Assembly: GCF_001431725.1 (NCBI RefSeq)
Contig: NZ_CP013106.1
Span: forward strand, 1,860,001-1,924,000
DNA from: Halomonas huangheensis
GTDB lineage: Bacteria > Pseudomonadota > Gammaproteobacteria > Pseudomonadales > Halomonadaceae
Reading direction: 5' to 3'
DNA: 64,000 bases
Shown: positions 27,073 through 35,306 of the stretch, in pieces
Position numbering within the stretch: position 1 is the first letter of the stretch
Layout: each line of letters opens with the position of its first letter
Made by a program: the position numbers and the translations under genes
Notes under the pieces: model-generated
What the model was told of the DNA's origin: nothing
What the model saw: the letters and a program-made list of their open reading frames with translations, nothing else
Databases searched by the model: none

Positions 27073-27088
27073 TGGCACGGGTATTGCA
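27073..27088 (+). promoter_or_regulatory. Sigma-54 promoter for the urt operon
   Basis: TGGCACG-N4-TTGCA is an exact match to the -24/-12 consensus, with ten bases between the GG and GC. Transcription would begin near 27099, leaving a leader of about 195 bases before urtA. Confidence 0.8.
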
Positions 27089-27156
27089 ACCGGGTATTGC
27101 AGAAGAGTTGATGGACGGTAGTGGGTTGCGTCCTTACATACCTGTACGCCAGCGCG

Positions 27157-27207
27157 TTATCCGTATTCGCTCTTTATCCGTACGTGCCCTTTATTCGTAC
27201 GCACGCT
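27157..27207 (+). repeat. Three 17-bp tandem repeats in the urtA leader
   Basis: Units begin TTATCCGTA (27157), TTATCCGTA (27174) and TTATTCGTA (27191), each 17 bp long with drifting second halves. They lie inside the predicted urtA leader, just before a hairpin at 27228-27248. Confidence 0.8.
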
Positions 27208-27227
27208 GCTTGAACCGTAACCGTGAA

Positions 27228-27248
27228 CATCGCGCGCTTCGCGCGATG
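27228..27248 (+). promoter_or_regulatory. GC-rich hairpin in the urtA leader
   Basis: A nine-bp perfect stem CATCGCGCG / CGCGCGATG with a three-base loop stands 45 bp before the urtA ATG. There is no T-run, so it is unlikely to be a terminator; it may protect or pause the transcript. Confidence 0.5.
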
Positions 27249-27293
27249 CATGACAACAATGATCGCAGAAGCCGATACCTGCTGGAGGTCTTC

Positions 27294-28640
27294 ATGAGCC
27301 GCACTCTTGAACCTGATTCCTGCCGTCCTTTCGTTCACCGCCTGGTCGGCAGCCTTGCGCTGTCGACGTTGGCACTGAGTCTTTCCGCTACGGCAATTGC
27401 CCAGCAGCAGGACGAGCCGATCAAGGTCGGTATCCTGCATTCGCTGACCGGTACGATGGCGATCAGTGAGTCGACCCTCAAGGACACCATGCTGATGTTG
27501 ATCGAACAGCAGAATGCTGAAGGTGGTCTGCTCGGTCGGCAGCTCGAGCCCGTGGTGGTCGATCCGGCTTCCAACTGGCCGCTGTTTGCCGAGAAGGCTC
27601 GCGAGCTGCTGGCTCAGGATGAGGTGGATGTGATCTTCGGCAACTGGACATCGGTATCGCGCAAGTCGGTATTGCCCGTCGTCGAGGAGCTGAATGGACT
27701 GCTGTTCTACCCAGTGCAGTATGAAGGCGAGGAGTCTTCCGAGAATGTCTTTTATACCGGGGCAGCGCCCAATCAGCAGGCGATACCTGCGGTCGACTAT
27801 CTAATGAACGAAGTTGGCGTCGAGCGTTGGGTACTGGCGGGTACTGACTATGTCTATCCACGTACTACCAACCGTATTCTCGAAGCCTATCTGAGTGCCA
27901 ATGGTGTCAGCGACGACGACATCATGGTCAATTACACGCCATTCGGGCATTCCGATTGGCAGAACATCGTCTCCGAGATCAAGGAGTTTGGCTCGGCGGG
28001 CAAGAAGACCGCAGTGGTCTCTACCATCAACGGCGATGCCAATGTGCCGTTCTACCGGGAACTGGCCAATCAGGGGGTGGATGCTGCCGACATTCCGGTG
28101 GTCGCGTTCTCGGTGGGCGAACAGGAACTGTCAGGTATTGATACGGCACCGTTGGTAGGCCACCTGGCGGCATGGAATTACTTCATGAGCGTCGACGATG
28201 ACGCCAACTACGATTTCATCGACGCCTGGTATGACTATACCGGCGATGATGAGGCAGTCACCAACGACCCGATGGAAGCGCACTACATCGGCTTCAACAT
28301 GTGGCTCGAAGCGGTCCGTAAGGCGGGGACCACCGAAGTCGATGCGGTCAAGGATGCCATCATCGGTGTCAGCGTACCCAACTTGACCGGCGGCTACGCC
28401 ACCATGATGCCCAACCATCACATCACCAAGCCGGTATTGATCGGTGAGATTCAGGATAACGGTCAGTTCTCGGTGGTCTGGGAGACACCTTCCACCGTGG
28501 CTGGAGATGCGTGGTCGGATTTCCTGCCGGGCTCGCGGGACTTGATCAGTGACTGGCGTGCCCCGATGCGCTGCGGAAACTACAACGTCGTCGACGGTCG
28601 TTGTGGAGCTGGCTCATCAGAAGCCGTTGCCAGCCAGTAA
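27294..28640 (+). CDS. urtA: Urea ABC transporter substrate-binding protein
   Basis: This 448-residue periplasmic binding protein belongs to the urea/amide branch. The start at 27294 (MSRTLEPDSC) follows GGAGG and gives a Sec signal peptide with cleavage near TAIAQQ; the longer frame from 27072 begins inside the promoter. Seen: VGILHSLTGTMAISE, VVDPASNWPLFAEKARELL, FYPVQYEGEE and PNLTGGYATMMPNHHITKPV, typical of UrtA. It is the first gene of urtABCDE and lies behind a sigma-54 promoter. Confidence 0.96.
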   Translation: MSRTLEPDSCRPFVHRLVGSLALSTLALSLSATAIAQQQDEPIKVGILHSLTGTMAISESTLKDTMLMLIEQQNAEGGLLGRQLEPVVVDPASNWPLFAEKARELLAQDEVDVIFGNWTSVSRKSVLPVVEELNGLLFYPVQYEGEESSENVFYTGAAPNQQAIPAVDYLMNEVGVERWVLAGTDYVYPRTTNRILEAYLSANGVSDDDIMVNYTPFGHSDWQNIVSEIKEFGSAGKKTAVVSTINGDANVPFYRELANQGVDAADIPVVAFSVGEQELSGIDTAPLVGHLAAWNYFMSVDDDANYDFIDAWYDYTGDDEAVTNDPMEAHYIGFNMWLEAVRKAGTTEVDAVKDAIIGVSVPNLTGGYATMMPNHHITKPVLIGEIQDNGQFSVVWETPSTVAGDAWSDFLPGSRDLISDWRAPMRCGNYNVVDGRCGAGSSEAVASQ

Positions 28641-28755
28641 TCCGGCCACTGCCACTCCGGTGCCCTGCAGGGCACCGGCTCACGTTTCCCGCCAGCTGTC
28701 GGCATCGATTTTTCGTTTGATTCAGTCGGCAGATTGGCTGCAACAGGAACTGACC

Positions 28756-30387
28756 ATGCGCATGTTATCCGCTCGAAGCGGGCTCACCGGCCTGGTGCTG
28801 GCCGGACTGATGTGGCTGAGCGTCGGTATCGCAGCGGCGCAGACCAATGATTCCTCCGTCGAGAGTCCGGACGCGGGGACGGTTCTGCTCACGGAATTGA
28901 GCGAGGCCGACTATCGCGACAAGCAGAATGTTATCGACAGGATCGTCGCCAGTGGCGATGACCGCAGTCGTCGGTGGTTGGAGAGTCTCGCCGACGGTAA
29001 ATTGCAGCGTCTCAAGGATGGCAGTGGCTTCGTCATTGTGTTGGAGAATCGTGGACGCGAATGGCCAGTCGCTGATGCTCTGACCTTCGAGGCGGCCGGC
29101 GAAGTGTCGCGTCGTGAGCTTGACCGTCTCCGCATCAATAATGCGTTGCGCGGTTACCTGGCCAGCACCCTGGCGCTGTTCGACTTACGCGTCGAGGACC
29201 CTCGTGCGCGCCTGGCCGCAGCGCGAAACCTGGTGGGGGAGGTGGATGCCGCTAGTCTGGAACCCATCGAGCGGCTGCTCGCTGAGGAAACCGATAAACG
29301 GATTGCTGAAACACTGGCGCAGGCTGTTGCAATCCAGCGCCTTGGCCAGGGTGATGTCAACGCCATCGAAGTGCTTTCCGGAAGTCTGGATGCGCGAGTG
29401 CGCGCCGCTCTGAGTCAGGCTGCTCGCAGTAACGATTCGCAGTTGGCTGCAGCCGCATCGGACGCATTGGCGGGGATAGATCAGCGGCTCAAGCTCAATA
29501 GCGCTGCGGAAACGCTGTACTTCGGCTTGTCGCTGGGGTCGGTGCTGGTGCTGGCGGCGATTGGCCTCGCTATCACTTTCGGCGTGATGGGCGTGATCAA
29601 CATGGCACACGGTGAACTGATCATGCTGGGAGCCTACACCACCTGGGCCATGCAACAGCTGATGCCGGGGCAGCCGGGCCTCGCGCTGTTGCTATCGATT
29701 CCCGCAGGCTTCCTGGTGGCGGCATTGGTCGGTGTGGCTATCGAGCGTAGCGTGATTCAGTTCCTCAAGGGACGACCGTTGGAAACCCTGCTGGCGACGT
29801 TCGGTGTCAGCCTGATTCTTCAGCAGCTGGTACGTACCGTCATCTCTCCTCTCAACCGCAGTGTCACCACACCAGAGTGGATGAGCGGTTCGCTGATGAT
29901 CAATGAGGGCCTGTCGCTGACCCTCAACCGTCTCTATGTGCTGGGCTTTGCATTGCTGGTATTCGCGGCTCTGATGCTGGTCATGAGGCGCACTCGTCTG
30001 GGCCTGGAGGTGCGTGCGGTGACTCAGAATCGCGCTATGGCTCGTGCCATGGGCATCCGCGCCACGCGGGTCGATATCCTGACCTTTGCGCTTGGCTCCG
30101 GGGTAGCAGGCCTGGCCGGAGTGGCGCTTTCCCAATTGACCAATGTTGGCCCCAATCTGGGCCAGAACTACATCATCGACTCTTTCATGGTGGTGGTCTT
30201 CGGTGGCGTCGGCAACCTGTGGGGCACGCTGGTGGCTGGGCTGTCACTCGGCGTCATCAATCAGATCCTTGAGCCCTGGGCTGGTGCGGTGCTGGCCAAG
30301 ATCCTGGTGCTGATCTTCATCATCCTGTTTATCCAGAAACGCCCGCGCGGACTCTTTCCGCAGAAGGGCCGTGCCGCGGAGGGTTGA
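28756..30387 (+). CDS. urtB: Urea ABC transporter permease UrtB
   Basis: This 543-residue protein has a signal-like N-terminus (about 1-28), an extracytoplasmic helical-repeat region to about 250, then a LivH-type permease with about eight helices starting LYFGLSLGSVLVLAAIGLAI. The large N-terminal domain is the normal difference between UrtB and LivH. Motifs: FGVMGVINMAHGELIMLGAY and GVGNLWGTLVAGLSLGV. The start at 28756 follows AGGAAC; the frame upstream to 28549 overlaps the end of urtA and lacks a site. Confidence 0.95.
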   Translation: MRMLSARSGLTGLVLAGLMWLSVGIAAAQTNDSSVESPDAGTVLLTELSEADYRDKQNVIDRIVASGDDRSRRWLESLADGKLQRLKDGSGFVIVLENRGREWPVADALTFEAAGEVSRRELDRLRINNALRGYLASTLALFDLRVEDPRARLAAARNLVGEVDAASLEPIERLLAEETDKRIAETLAQAVAIQRLGQGDVNAIEVLSGSLDARVRAALSQAARSNDSQLAAAASDALAGIDQRLKLNSAAETLYFGLSLGSVLVLAAIGLAITFGVMGVINMAHGELIMLGAYTTWAMQQLMPGQPGLALLLSIPAGFLVAALVGVAIERSVIQFLKGRPLETLLATFGVSLILQQLVRTVISPLNRSVTTPEWMSGSLMINEGLSLTLNRLYVLGFALLVFAALMLVMRRTRLGLEVRAVTQNRAMARAMGIRATRVDILTFALGSGVAGLAGVALSQLTNVGPNLGQNYIIDSFMVVVFGGVGNLWGTLVAGLSLGVINQILEPWAGAVLAKILVLIFIILFIQKRPRGLFPQKGRAAEG

Positions 30388-30389
30388 GC

Positions 30390-31511
30390 ATGTGGCTGAC
30401 CAGACCTTTCAATGAACGCTCGACCCTGATCTTTGTTGCTGTATTGGTTGCAGTGACGGCGCTGGTAGTGGCCAGCAACCTTTGGCTGCCCTCTGGGCAT
30501 GCACTGCATGTCTCGACTTATACCGTTACCTTGCTTGGTAAGTATCTGTGCTATGCGCTACTGGCGGTGGCGGTAGATCTGGTTTGGGGGTATCTGGGCA
30601 TTCTAAGTCTCGGACATGGCGCCTTCTTTGCGCTGGGCGGTTACGCCATGGGCATGTACCTGATGCGCCAGATAGGTGATCGTGGCGTCTATGGCGATCC
30701 GGTGATGCCGGATTTCATGGTGTTTCTCGATTGGGAGTCATTGCCGTGGTACTGGCAGGGCTTCGATATGGCATGGTTTGCCTTCGTCCTGGTGCTGTTG
30801 GCGCCAGGGATATTGGCGTTGGTGTTCGGTTTCCTGGCATTCCGCTCACGGGTTACCGGCGTGTATCTGTCGATCATCACCCAGGCGCTGACCTTTGCGT
30901 TGATGCTGGCGTTCTTTCGCAATGAAATGGGGTTCGGTGGCAACAATGGCCTGACGGACTTCAAGGATCTGTTGGGCTTCAACCTCACCTCGACATCGAC
31001 CCGCCTAGGTCTGTTCATTGCCTCGGGCGTTGCACTGGCGCTGGGGTATGTTCTGTGTCGAGCCATTGTTGCCAGCAAGCTGGGGCGGGTCTGTGTTGCG
31101 GTACGTGATGCCGAGTCTCGCACGCGTTTTCTCGGCTACCGGGTGGAGCGCTACCAGCTGTTTGTATTTGTCGTTTCGGCAATGCTCGCCGGGGTCGCCG
31201 GCGCGCTTTATGTGCCACAGGTCGGGATCATCAACCCCAGTGAATTTTCACCGCTGTTCTCTATCGAGATCGTGGTCTGGGTTGCCTTGGGCGGTCGCGC
31301 CACCCTGTATGGCGCAGTGATCGGCGCGCTGGCGGTCAATTATGCCAAGAGTGTGTTCACCGGCGTAATGCCAGAGGCCTGGCTGTTTGCGCTGGGGGCG
31401 CTCTTTGTCCTCGTGACGGTGATGTTGCCCAACGGCATCGCTGGTCTCTTTCGACGTCGTCTTCGCCCATCTCGGGATAAACCGTCAGTCGCAGGGGAGG
31501 CCCACGCATGA
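30390..31511 (+). CDS. urtC: Urea ABC transporter permease UrtC
   Basis: The 373-residue LivM-type permease shows LLAVAVDLVWGYLGILSLGH, FRSRVTGVYLSIITQALTFA and VALGGRATLYGAVIGALAVN. The ATG at 30390 is chosen because GGAGGG ends six bases before it; a TTG at 30384 abuts that site directly. It starts two bases after the urtB stop and overlaps urtD by 4 bp. Confidence 0.95.
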   Translation: MWLTRPFNERSTLIFVAVLVAVTALVVASNLWLPSGHALHVSTYTVTLLGKYLCYALLAVAVDLVWGYLGILSLGHGAFFALGGYAMGMYLMRQIGDRGVYGDPVMPDFMVFLDWESLPWYWQGFDMAWFAFVLVLLAPGILALVFGFLAFRSRVTGVYLSIITQALTFALMLAFFRNEMGFGGNNGLTDFKDLLGFNLTSTSTRLGLFIASGVALALGYVLCRAIVASKLGRVCVAVRDAESRTRFLGYRVERYQLFVFVVSAMLAGVAGALYVPQVGIINPSEFSPLFSIEIVVWVALGGRATLYGAVIGALAVNYAKSVFTGVMPEAWLFALGALFVLVTVMLPNGIAGLFRRRLRPSRDKPSVAGEAHA

Positions 31512-32356
31512 ACTTGCTGAACAGTCCGTTGTTGCAGAATTTGACCGCCCGCGACCGAGTCTTTGACTTTCTGGTGCCCGAGGAGTCTCCGGTCGATGTC
31601 CGTCATGGCCCCATTCTCTACCTGGAGGACGTCTCGGTCAGCTTTGATGGCTTCAAGGCGATCAATAACCTCAACCTGACCATCGATGATGGTGAGCTGC
31701 GCTGCATCATCGGCCCCAATGGGGCCGGCAAGACCACCATGATGGACATCATTACCGGCAAGACACGTCCGGATACCGGCAGTGTGTGGTTTGGCAGCCG
31801 ACACAACCTTCTCAACATGAATGAGCCCGAAATCGCCCGCCTGGGCATCGGGCGCAAGTTCCAGAAACCGACGGTGTTCGAGGCACTGAGTGTATTCGAG
31901 AATCTTGAACTGGCGATGGCTATGGATAAGGGGTTATGGCCGACGCTGCGCGCACGGCTGACCACGGAGGTGCGCGAGCGAATCGATGAGGTGTTGGCAA
32001 CCATTGGTCTGGTCGAGCTGCGGCAGCGCCAGGCGGGCATTCTGTCTCATGGTCAGAAACAGTGGCTGGAGATTGGCATGTTGTTGATGCAACGACCGCG
32101 CCTGTTGCTGGTCGACGAGCCCGTCGCCGGGATGACTGAGCAGGAGATGGAACGCACCGCTGAGCTGTTGACCGGACTTGCGGGGCGTCACTCGGTGGTC
32201 GTGGTGGAACATGACATGGGATTTGTGCGCTCCATTGCGCGCACCGTAACGGTGCTACATCAGGGGCAAGTGCTGGCCGAAGGCAGTATGGATAGCGTCT
32301 CCAGTGATCCCCGGGTCATCGACGTCTATCTGGGTGGTGAAGAGGAGGTTGCCTGA
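31508..32356 (+). CDS. urtD: Urea ABC transporter ATPase UrtD
   Basis: The 282-residue ATPase of the LivG type has Walker A GPNGAGKTT near 69-77, signature LSHGQKQWLEIGM, Walker B LLLVDEPVAGM and a switch histidine in VVVEHDMGF. The longer N-terminus (PEESPVDVRHGPILYLED) is normal for UrtD. It is joined to urtC by ATGA and to urtE by a one-base TGATG overlap. Confidence 0.95.
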   Translation: MNLLNSPLLQNLTARDRVFDFLVPEESPVDVRHGPILYLEDVSVSFDGFKAINNLNLTIDDGELRCIIGPNGAGKTTMMDIITGKTRPDTGSVWFGSRHNLLNMNEPEIARLGIGRKFQKPTVFEALSVFENLELAMAMDKGLWPTLRARLTTEVRERIDEVLATIGLVELRQRQAGILSHGQKQWLEIGMLLMQRPRLLLVDEPVAGMTEQEMERTAELLTGLAGRHSVVVVEHDMGFVRSIARTVTVLHQGQVLAEGSMDSVSSDPRVIDVYLGGEEEVA

Positions 32357-33054
32357 TGCTCAGTATCAAGGGGCTGGACCAATTCCATGGCGAGAGCCAT
32401 ACGCTTTGGGATCTCGATCTGGAGGTGCCCAGGGGGAGGTGTACCTGCGTCCTCGGCCGCAATGGTGTCGGCAAGACCACACTGATGAAAGCGATCATGG
32501 GTGAGGTCGCGATACAGAAAGGCCAGATACGCTTCGATGGCGGGATTGCCCTCGAACGCGAGCGTCTTGAAGCGCGCTCTCGGCTGGGCATCGGCTATGT
32601 CCCGCAAGGAAGGCAGATATTTCCGATGCTGACGGTGGAGGAGAACCTTCGCACCGGACTGGCTGCACGTCGCGACAAGGTTCGCCATGTGCCTGAGCGC
32701 ATCTTCGAACTGTTTCCGGTGCTCAAGGAGATGCGTCATCGCCGTGGCGGCGACCTTTCCGGTGGCCAGCAGCAACAATTGGCCATTGGCCGTGCTCTGG
32801 TGCTGGAGCCGCGGTTACTGATTCTTGACGAGCCAGGAGAGGGGATTCAGCCCAATATCGTGACTCGTATCGGCGAGGTGATTCGCCAACTGATTGCCGA
32901 AGACGGGCTGACGGTGCTGTTGGTCGAGCAGAAACTGCCTTTTGCGCGACGCTACGCTGACCATTTCGTGATTCTTGATCGCGGGCGACGCGTCGCCGGG
33001 AGTCGGATAGCCGAGTTGGATGATGAGGTGGTCAAGCAGTATCTGACGGTCTAG
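32356..33054 (+). CDS. urtE: Urea ABC transporter ATPase UrtE
   Basis: The 232-residue ATPase of the LivF type shows Walker A GRNGVGKTT (about 35-43), signature LSGGQQQQLAIGRAL, Walker B LLILDEPGEGIQPN and LLVEQKLPFARR. The EGIQPN motif distinguishes UrtE from generic LivF. It ends the urt operon; 417 bp separate it from ureD. Confidence 0.95.
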   Translation: MLSIKGLDQFHGESHTLWDLDLEVPRGRCTCVLGRNGVGKTTLMKAIMGEVAIQKGQIRFDGGIALERERLEARSRLGIGYVPQGRQIFPMLTVEENLRTGLAARRDKVRHVPERIFELFPVLKEMRHRRGGDLSGGQQQQLAIGRALVLEPRLLILDEPGEGIQPNIVTRIGEVIRQLIAEDGLTVLLVEQKLPFARRYADHFVILDRGRRVAGSRIAELDDEVVKQYLTV

Positions 33055-33270
33055 GAGCGGTCTGAACAACTGCTTGAGCAGGCGAATCACGGCATCCCGT
33101 GGTGCTGGTGTGCCAGCCCGGTATCAATCCTCATATATCACTCAGATGCTGCGGCTGCGCGCTCCAGTCTCGTTGTGTTTCATCCTGCTCGGCGACTTCG
33201 TCACATCGCCCCCAGTAGCCTCAAGGGGCAGGAGCGCGGTGCTCTATGTTGGTGCGGCATGTGCCGTCTC

Positions 33271-33285
33271 GCACCTTGCTGGTGC
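33271..33285. promoter_or_regulatory. NtrC-like enhancer site upstream of ureD
   Basis: GCACC-N5-GGTGC is a perfect dyad of the NtrC type. Its centre is about 120 bp before the expected sigma-54 start point, a normal enhancer distance. A further half-site GGTGC stands at 33251. Confidence 0.6.
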
Positions 33286-33345
33286 TGTTGTGGCAATTCT
33301 CTGTGCAGGAAATGTTGTCTGGTATAACTATATATAATTGATATT

Positions 33346-33362
33346 AAACAATAAAATTGTTT
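33346..33362 (+). repeat. AT-rich inverted repeat between NtrC site and ureD promoter
   Basis: AAACAAT-AAA-ATTGTTT lies in a strongly AT-rich stretch (33321-33370) between the enhancer and the sigma-54 promoter. This is where bending DNA or an IHF-type site would be expected; no specific factor is identified. The rest of 33055-33471 shows nothing else I can name. Confidence 0.45.
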
Positions 33363-33373
33363 GTTTTCCAATC

Positions 33374-33389
33374 TGGTACGGGCGTTGCA
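33374..33389 (+). promoter_or_regulatory. Sigma-54 promoter for the urease operon
   Basis: TGGTACG-N4-TTGCA matches the -24/-12 consensus at all but one position, with exactly ten bases between GG and GC. The predicted start is near 33400, about 72 bases ahead of ureD. Confidence 0.78.
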
Positions 33390-33471
33390 CCGCAACTGGG
33401 CATGGAGTCACACCTCTCGGCTGCGTACAAGCAGGCAGGTGTCGGGACTCCGGTCATGAATCAGGAGTCAT

Positions 33472-34434
33472 ATGACTGCGCAGCAACGACCGCCACAGCC
33501 CGTGTCATCAAAGCCCATGACATCAAGGCCCGTGCCATCAGCATCCATGCTGTCACAGCCTTGGTCACGCCAGTCGTTGGATGTTTCAGGACACCGTTTC
33601 GATGACCTGAGGCGCTGGGACGCTTCTCTGCAATTGGGATTTGTTGCCAGAGATGGCGTGACGCGCATGCGTGATATGCGCCACCACGGGCCGCTACGTG
33701 TCCAGCGTCCATTCTATCCAGAGGGTCCGAACGGATCCTGTCACGTCTATCTATTGCACCCACCCGGAGGCCTGGTCAGTGGTGATGCCCTGCGTATCGA
33801 AGCCCGTGTGGAATCGGGGGGGCGCACGTTACTGACCACGCCTGCAGCCAATAAGCTCTATCGTGCCGACCGCAATGGAGTGGCATGGCAGCAGGACACT
33901 CTGCTCCAGGTCGACGACGACGGACTGCTCGAGTGGCTACCCCAGGAAACGATTGCTTTCGATGGCTCGCGAGGATGTCAGCGGACGCGAATCGAGCTGT
34001 CCGGCAGCGCACGTTGCCTGGGTTGGGAACTGTTGGCGTTGGGGCGACCGGCCAGCCAACTGCCGTTTGTCTCTGGTCGCCTGGAGCAGCATTTCACGAT
34101 TGTCCGTGACGGGATGCCGTTATGGATTGAAAGGCAGCCACTGGACCCGACTCATCGGCGTTTTCGGGGTAGCTGGGGTCAGCGAGGTCATGGCGTTCAG
34201 GCAACGCTCTGGGCCGTTGGGCTGGAGGATGGCCAGGCGGCAGTCGAATGGTTGCGAGAGCGGCTCGAGGCACACCAATGCTGGGCGGTTACCTGGCGGC
34301 ACGATGTGCTGTTGTTGCGTTATCTCGGTGACTCGCGCGGCGACGCCTGGCAGCTGCTGGAAGAGGCCTGGCACCTGTTGCGCCCGAAACTCGCTCAACA
34401 GCCTGCTTGTATTCCGCGTATCTGGCGAACCTGA
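33472..34434 (+). CDS. ureD: Urease accessory protein UreD
   Basis: The 320-residue UreD/UreH protein helps load nickel into apo-urease together with UreF and UreG. Seen: the conserved HHGPLRVQRPFYPEG, VYLLHPPGGLVSGDAL, LLTTPAANKLYR and LEWLPQETIAFDG. The first ~45 residues are a Pro/Ser/Gln-rich extension without family similarity, so the true start could be a later codon, though AGGAG precedes the ATG at 33472. It is the first gene of ureDABCEFG. Confidence 0.94.
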   Translation: MTAQQRPPQPVSSKPMTSRPVPSASMLSQPWSRQSLDVSGHRFDDLRRWDASLQLGFVARDGVTRMRDMRHHGPLRVQRPFYPEGPNGSCHVYLLHPPGGLVSGDALRIEARVESGGRTLLTTPAANKLYRADRNGVAWQQDTLLQVDDDGLLEWLPQETIAFDGSRGCQRTRIELSGSARCLGWELLALGRPASQLPFVSGRLEQHFTIVRDGMPLWIERQPLDPTHRRFRGSWGQRGHGVQATLWAVGLEDGQAAVEWLRERLEAHQCWAVTWRHDVLLLRYLGDSRGDAWQLLEEAWHLLRPKLAQQPACIPRIWRT

Positions 34435-34534
34435 GTATGTGGAAGGCAGTGCACGTTGGAGGAAAAACCGGTTGCAGGAAAGGAGTGGGTCAGGAAGCGA
34501 TGAATAACGTATTCGAACACAGGGGATATACGCG

Positions 34535-34837
34535 ATGGAGCTGACGCCCAGAGACAAGGACAAGCTGCTGCTGTTTACCGCGGGATTGCTGGCTGAGCGC
34601 CGGCGGGCCCGGGGACTCAAGCTCAACTATCCCGAAGCGGTGGCCTTGATCAGTTGCGAGATCATGGAAGGTGCCCGTGATGGCCGCTCGGTGGCCGAGA
34701 TGATGAGCGAAGGACGGCGCATCCTGACCCGCGATGATGTCATGGACGGTGTGGCCGAGATGGTCGACGAGGTGCAGGTTGAGGCGACGTTTCCGGACGG
34801 TACCAAGTTGGTGACCGTACATAACCCCATCACCTGA
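34535..34837 (+). CDS. ureA: Urease gamma subunit
   Basis: The 100-residue structural subunit begins [20 protein letters not shown] and contains [20 protein letters not shown] and the C-terminal [20 protein letters not shown], all diagnostic of UreA. Length equals the family norm. An AGGGG ribosome site precedes it. Confidence 0.97.
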   Translation: MELTPRDKDKLLLFTAGLLAERRRARGLKLNYPEAVALISCEIMEGARDGRSVAEMMSEGRRILTRDDVMDGVAEMVDEVQVEATFPDGTKLVTVHNPIT

Positions 34838-34976
34838 ACAGCCGCATCCAGAATTCTGGCTACGCGTCGTGAAACACGCTTCCTGAGTCAGGGCTCTTGA
34901 ATCATGCATAGTCCTGCCACTTCGCGTGGGAGCCAGTAGCTTCAGGAACCAGTACCTGACGAATGGGGAAACACTG

Positions 34977-35306
34977 ATGATACCCGGTGAATACCAACTG
35001 CAACCCGATGATATTCAGCTATGTGAAGGGCGTCCACGCCTGACGTTAGAGGTCGCCAATCGCGGAGATCGGCCGATCCAGGTTGGCTCTCACTACCACT
35101 TTGCCGAGGCCAATCCAGCGCTCCGGTTCGATCGAGAGGCAGCGCGCGGGCAGCGTCTTGATATCGCCGCAGGTACGGCGATTCGCTTCGAACCAGGGCA
35201 GACGCGCGTGGTTACGCTGATACCGTTCGTTGGCCGTCGGCATATCTACGGCTTTCGTGGCGATGTCATGGGTAGCCTGGAAGATGGACGAGGAGACGAC
35301 CAATGA
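34977..35306 (+). CDS. ureB: Urease beta subunit
   Basis: The 109-residue structural subunit begins [19 protein letters not shown] and includes [19 protein letters not shown] and [13 protein letters not shown]. The start at 34977 follows GGGGAA and matches family length; the upstream extension to 34926 is not supported. It overlaps ureC by ATGA. Confidence 0.97.
   Translation: MIPGEYQLQPDDIQLCEGRPRLTLEVANRGDRPIQVGSHYHFAEANPALRFDREAARGQRLDIAAGTAIRFEPGQTRVVTLIPFVGRRHIYGFRGDVMGSLEDGRGDDQ

Noticed and set aside
27072..27293. 74-codon extension of UrtA
   Set aside because: It begins on the sigma-54 promoter itself and would hide the signal peptide. GGAGG stands before the ATG at 27294.
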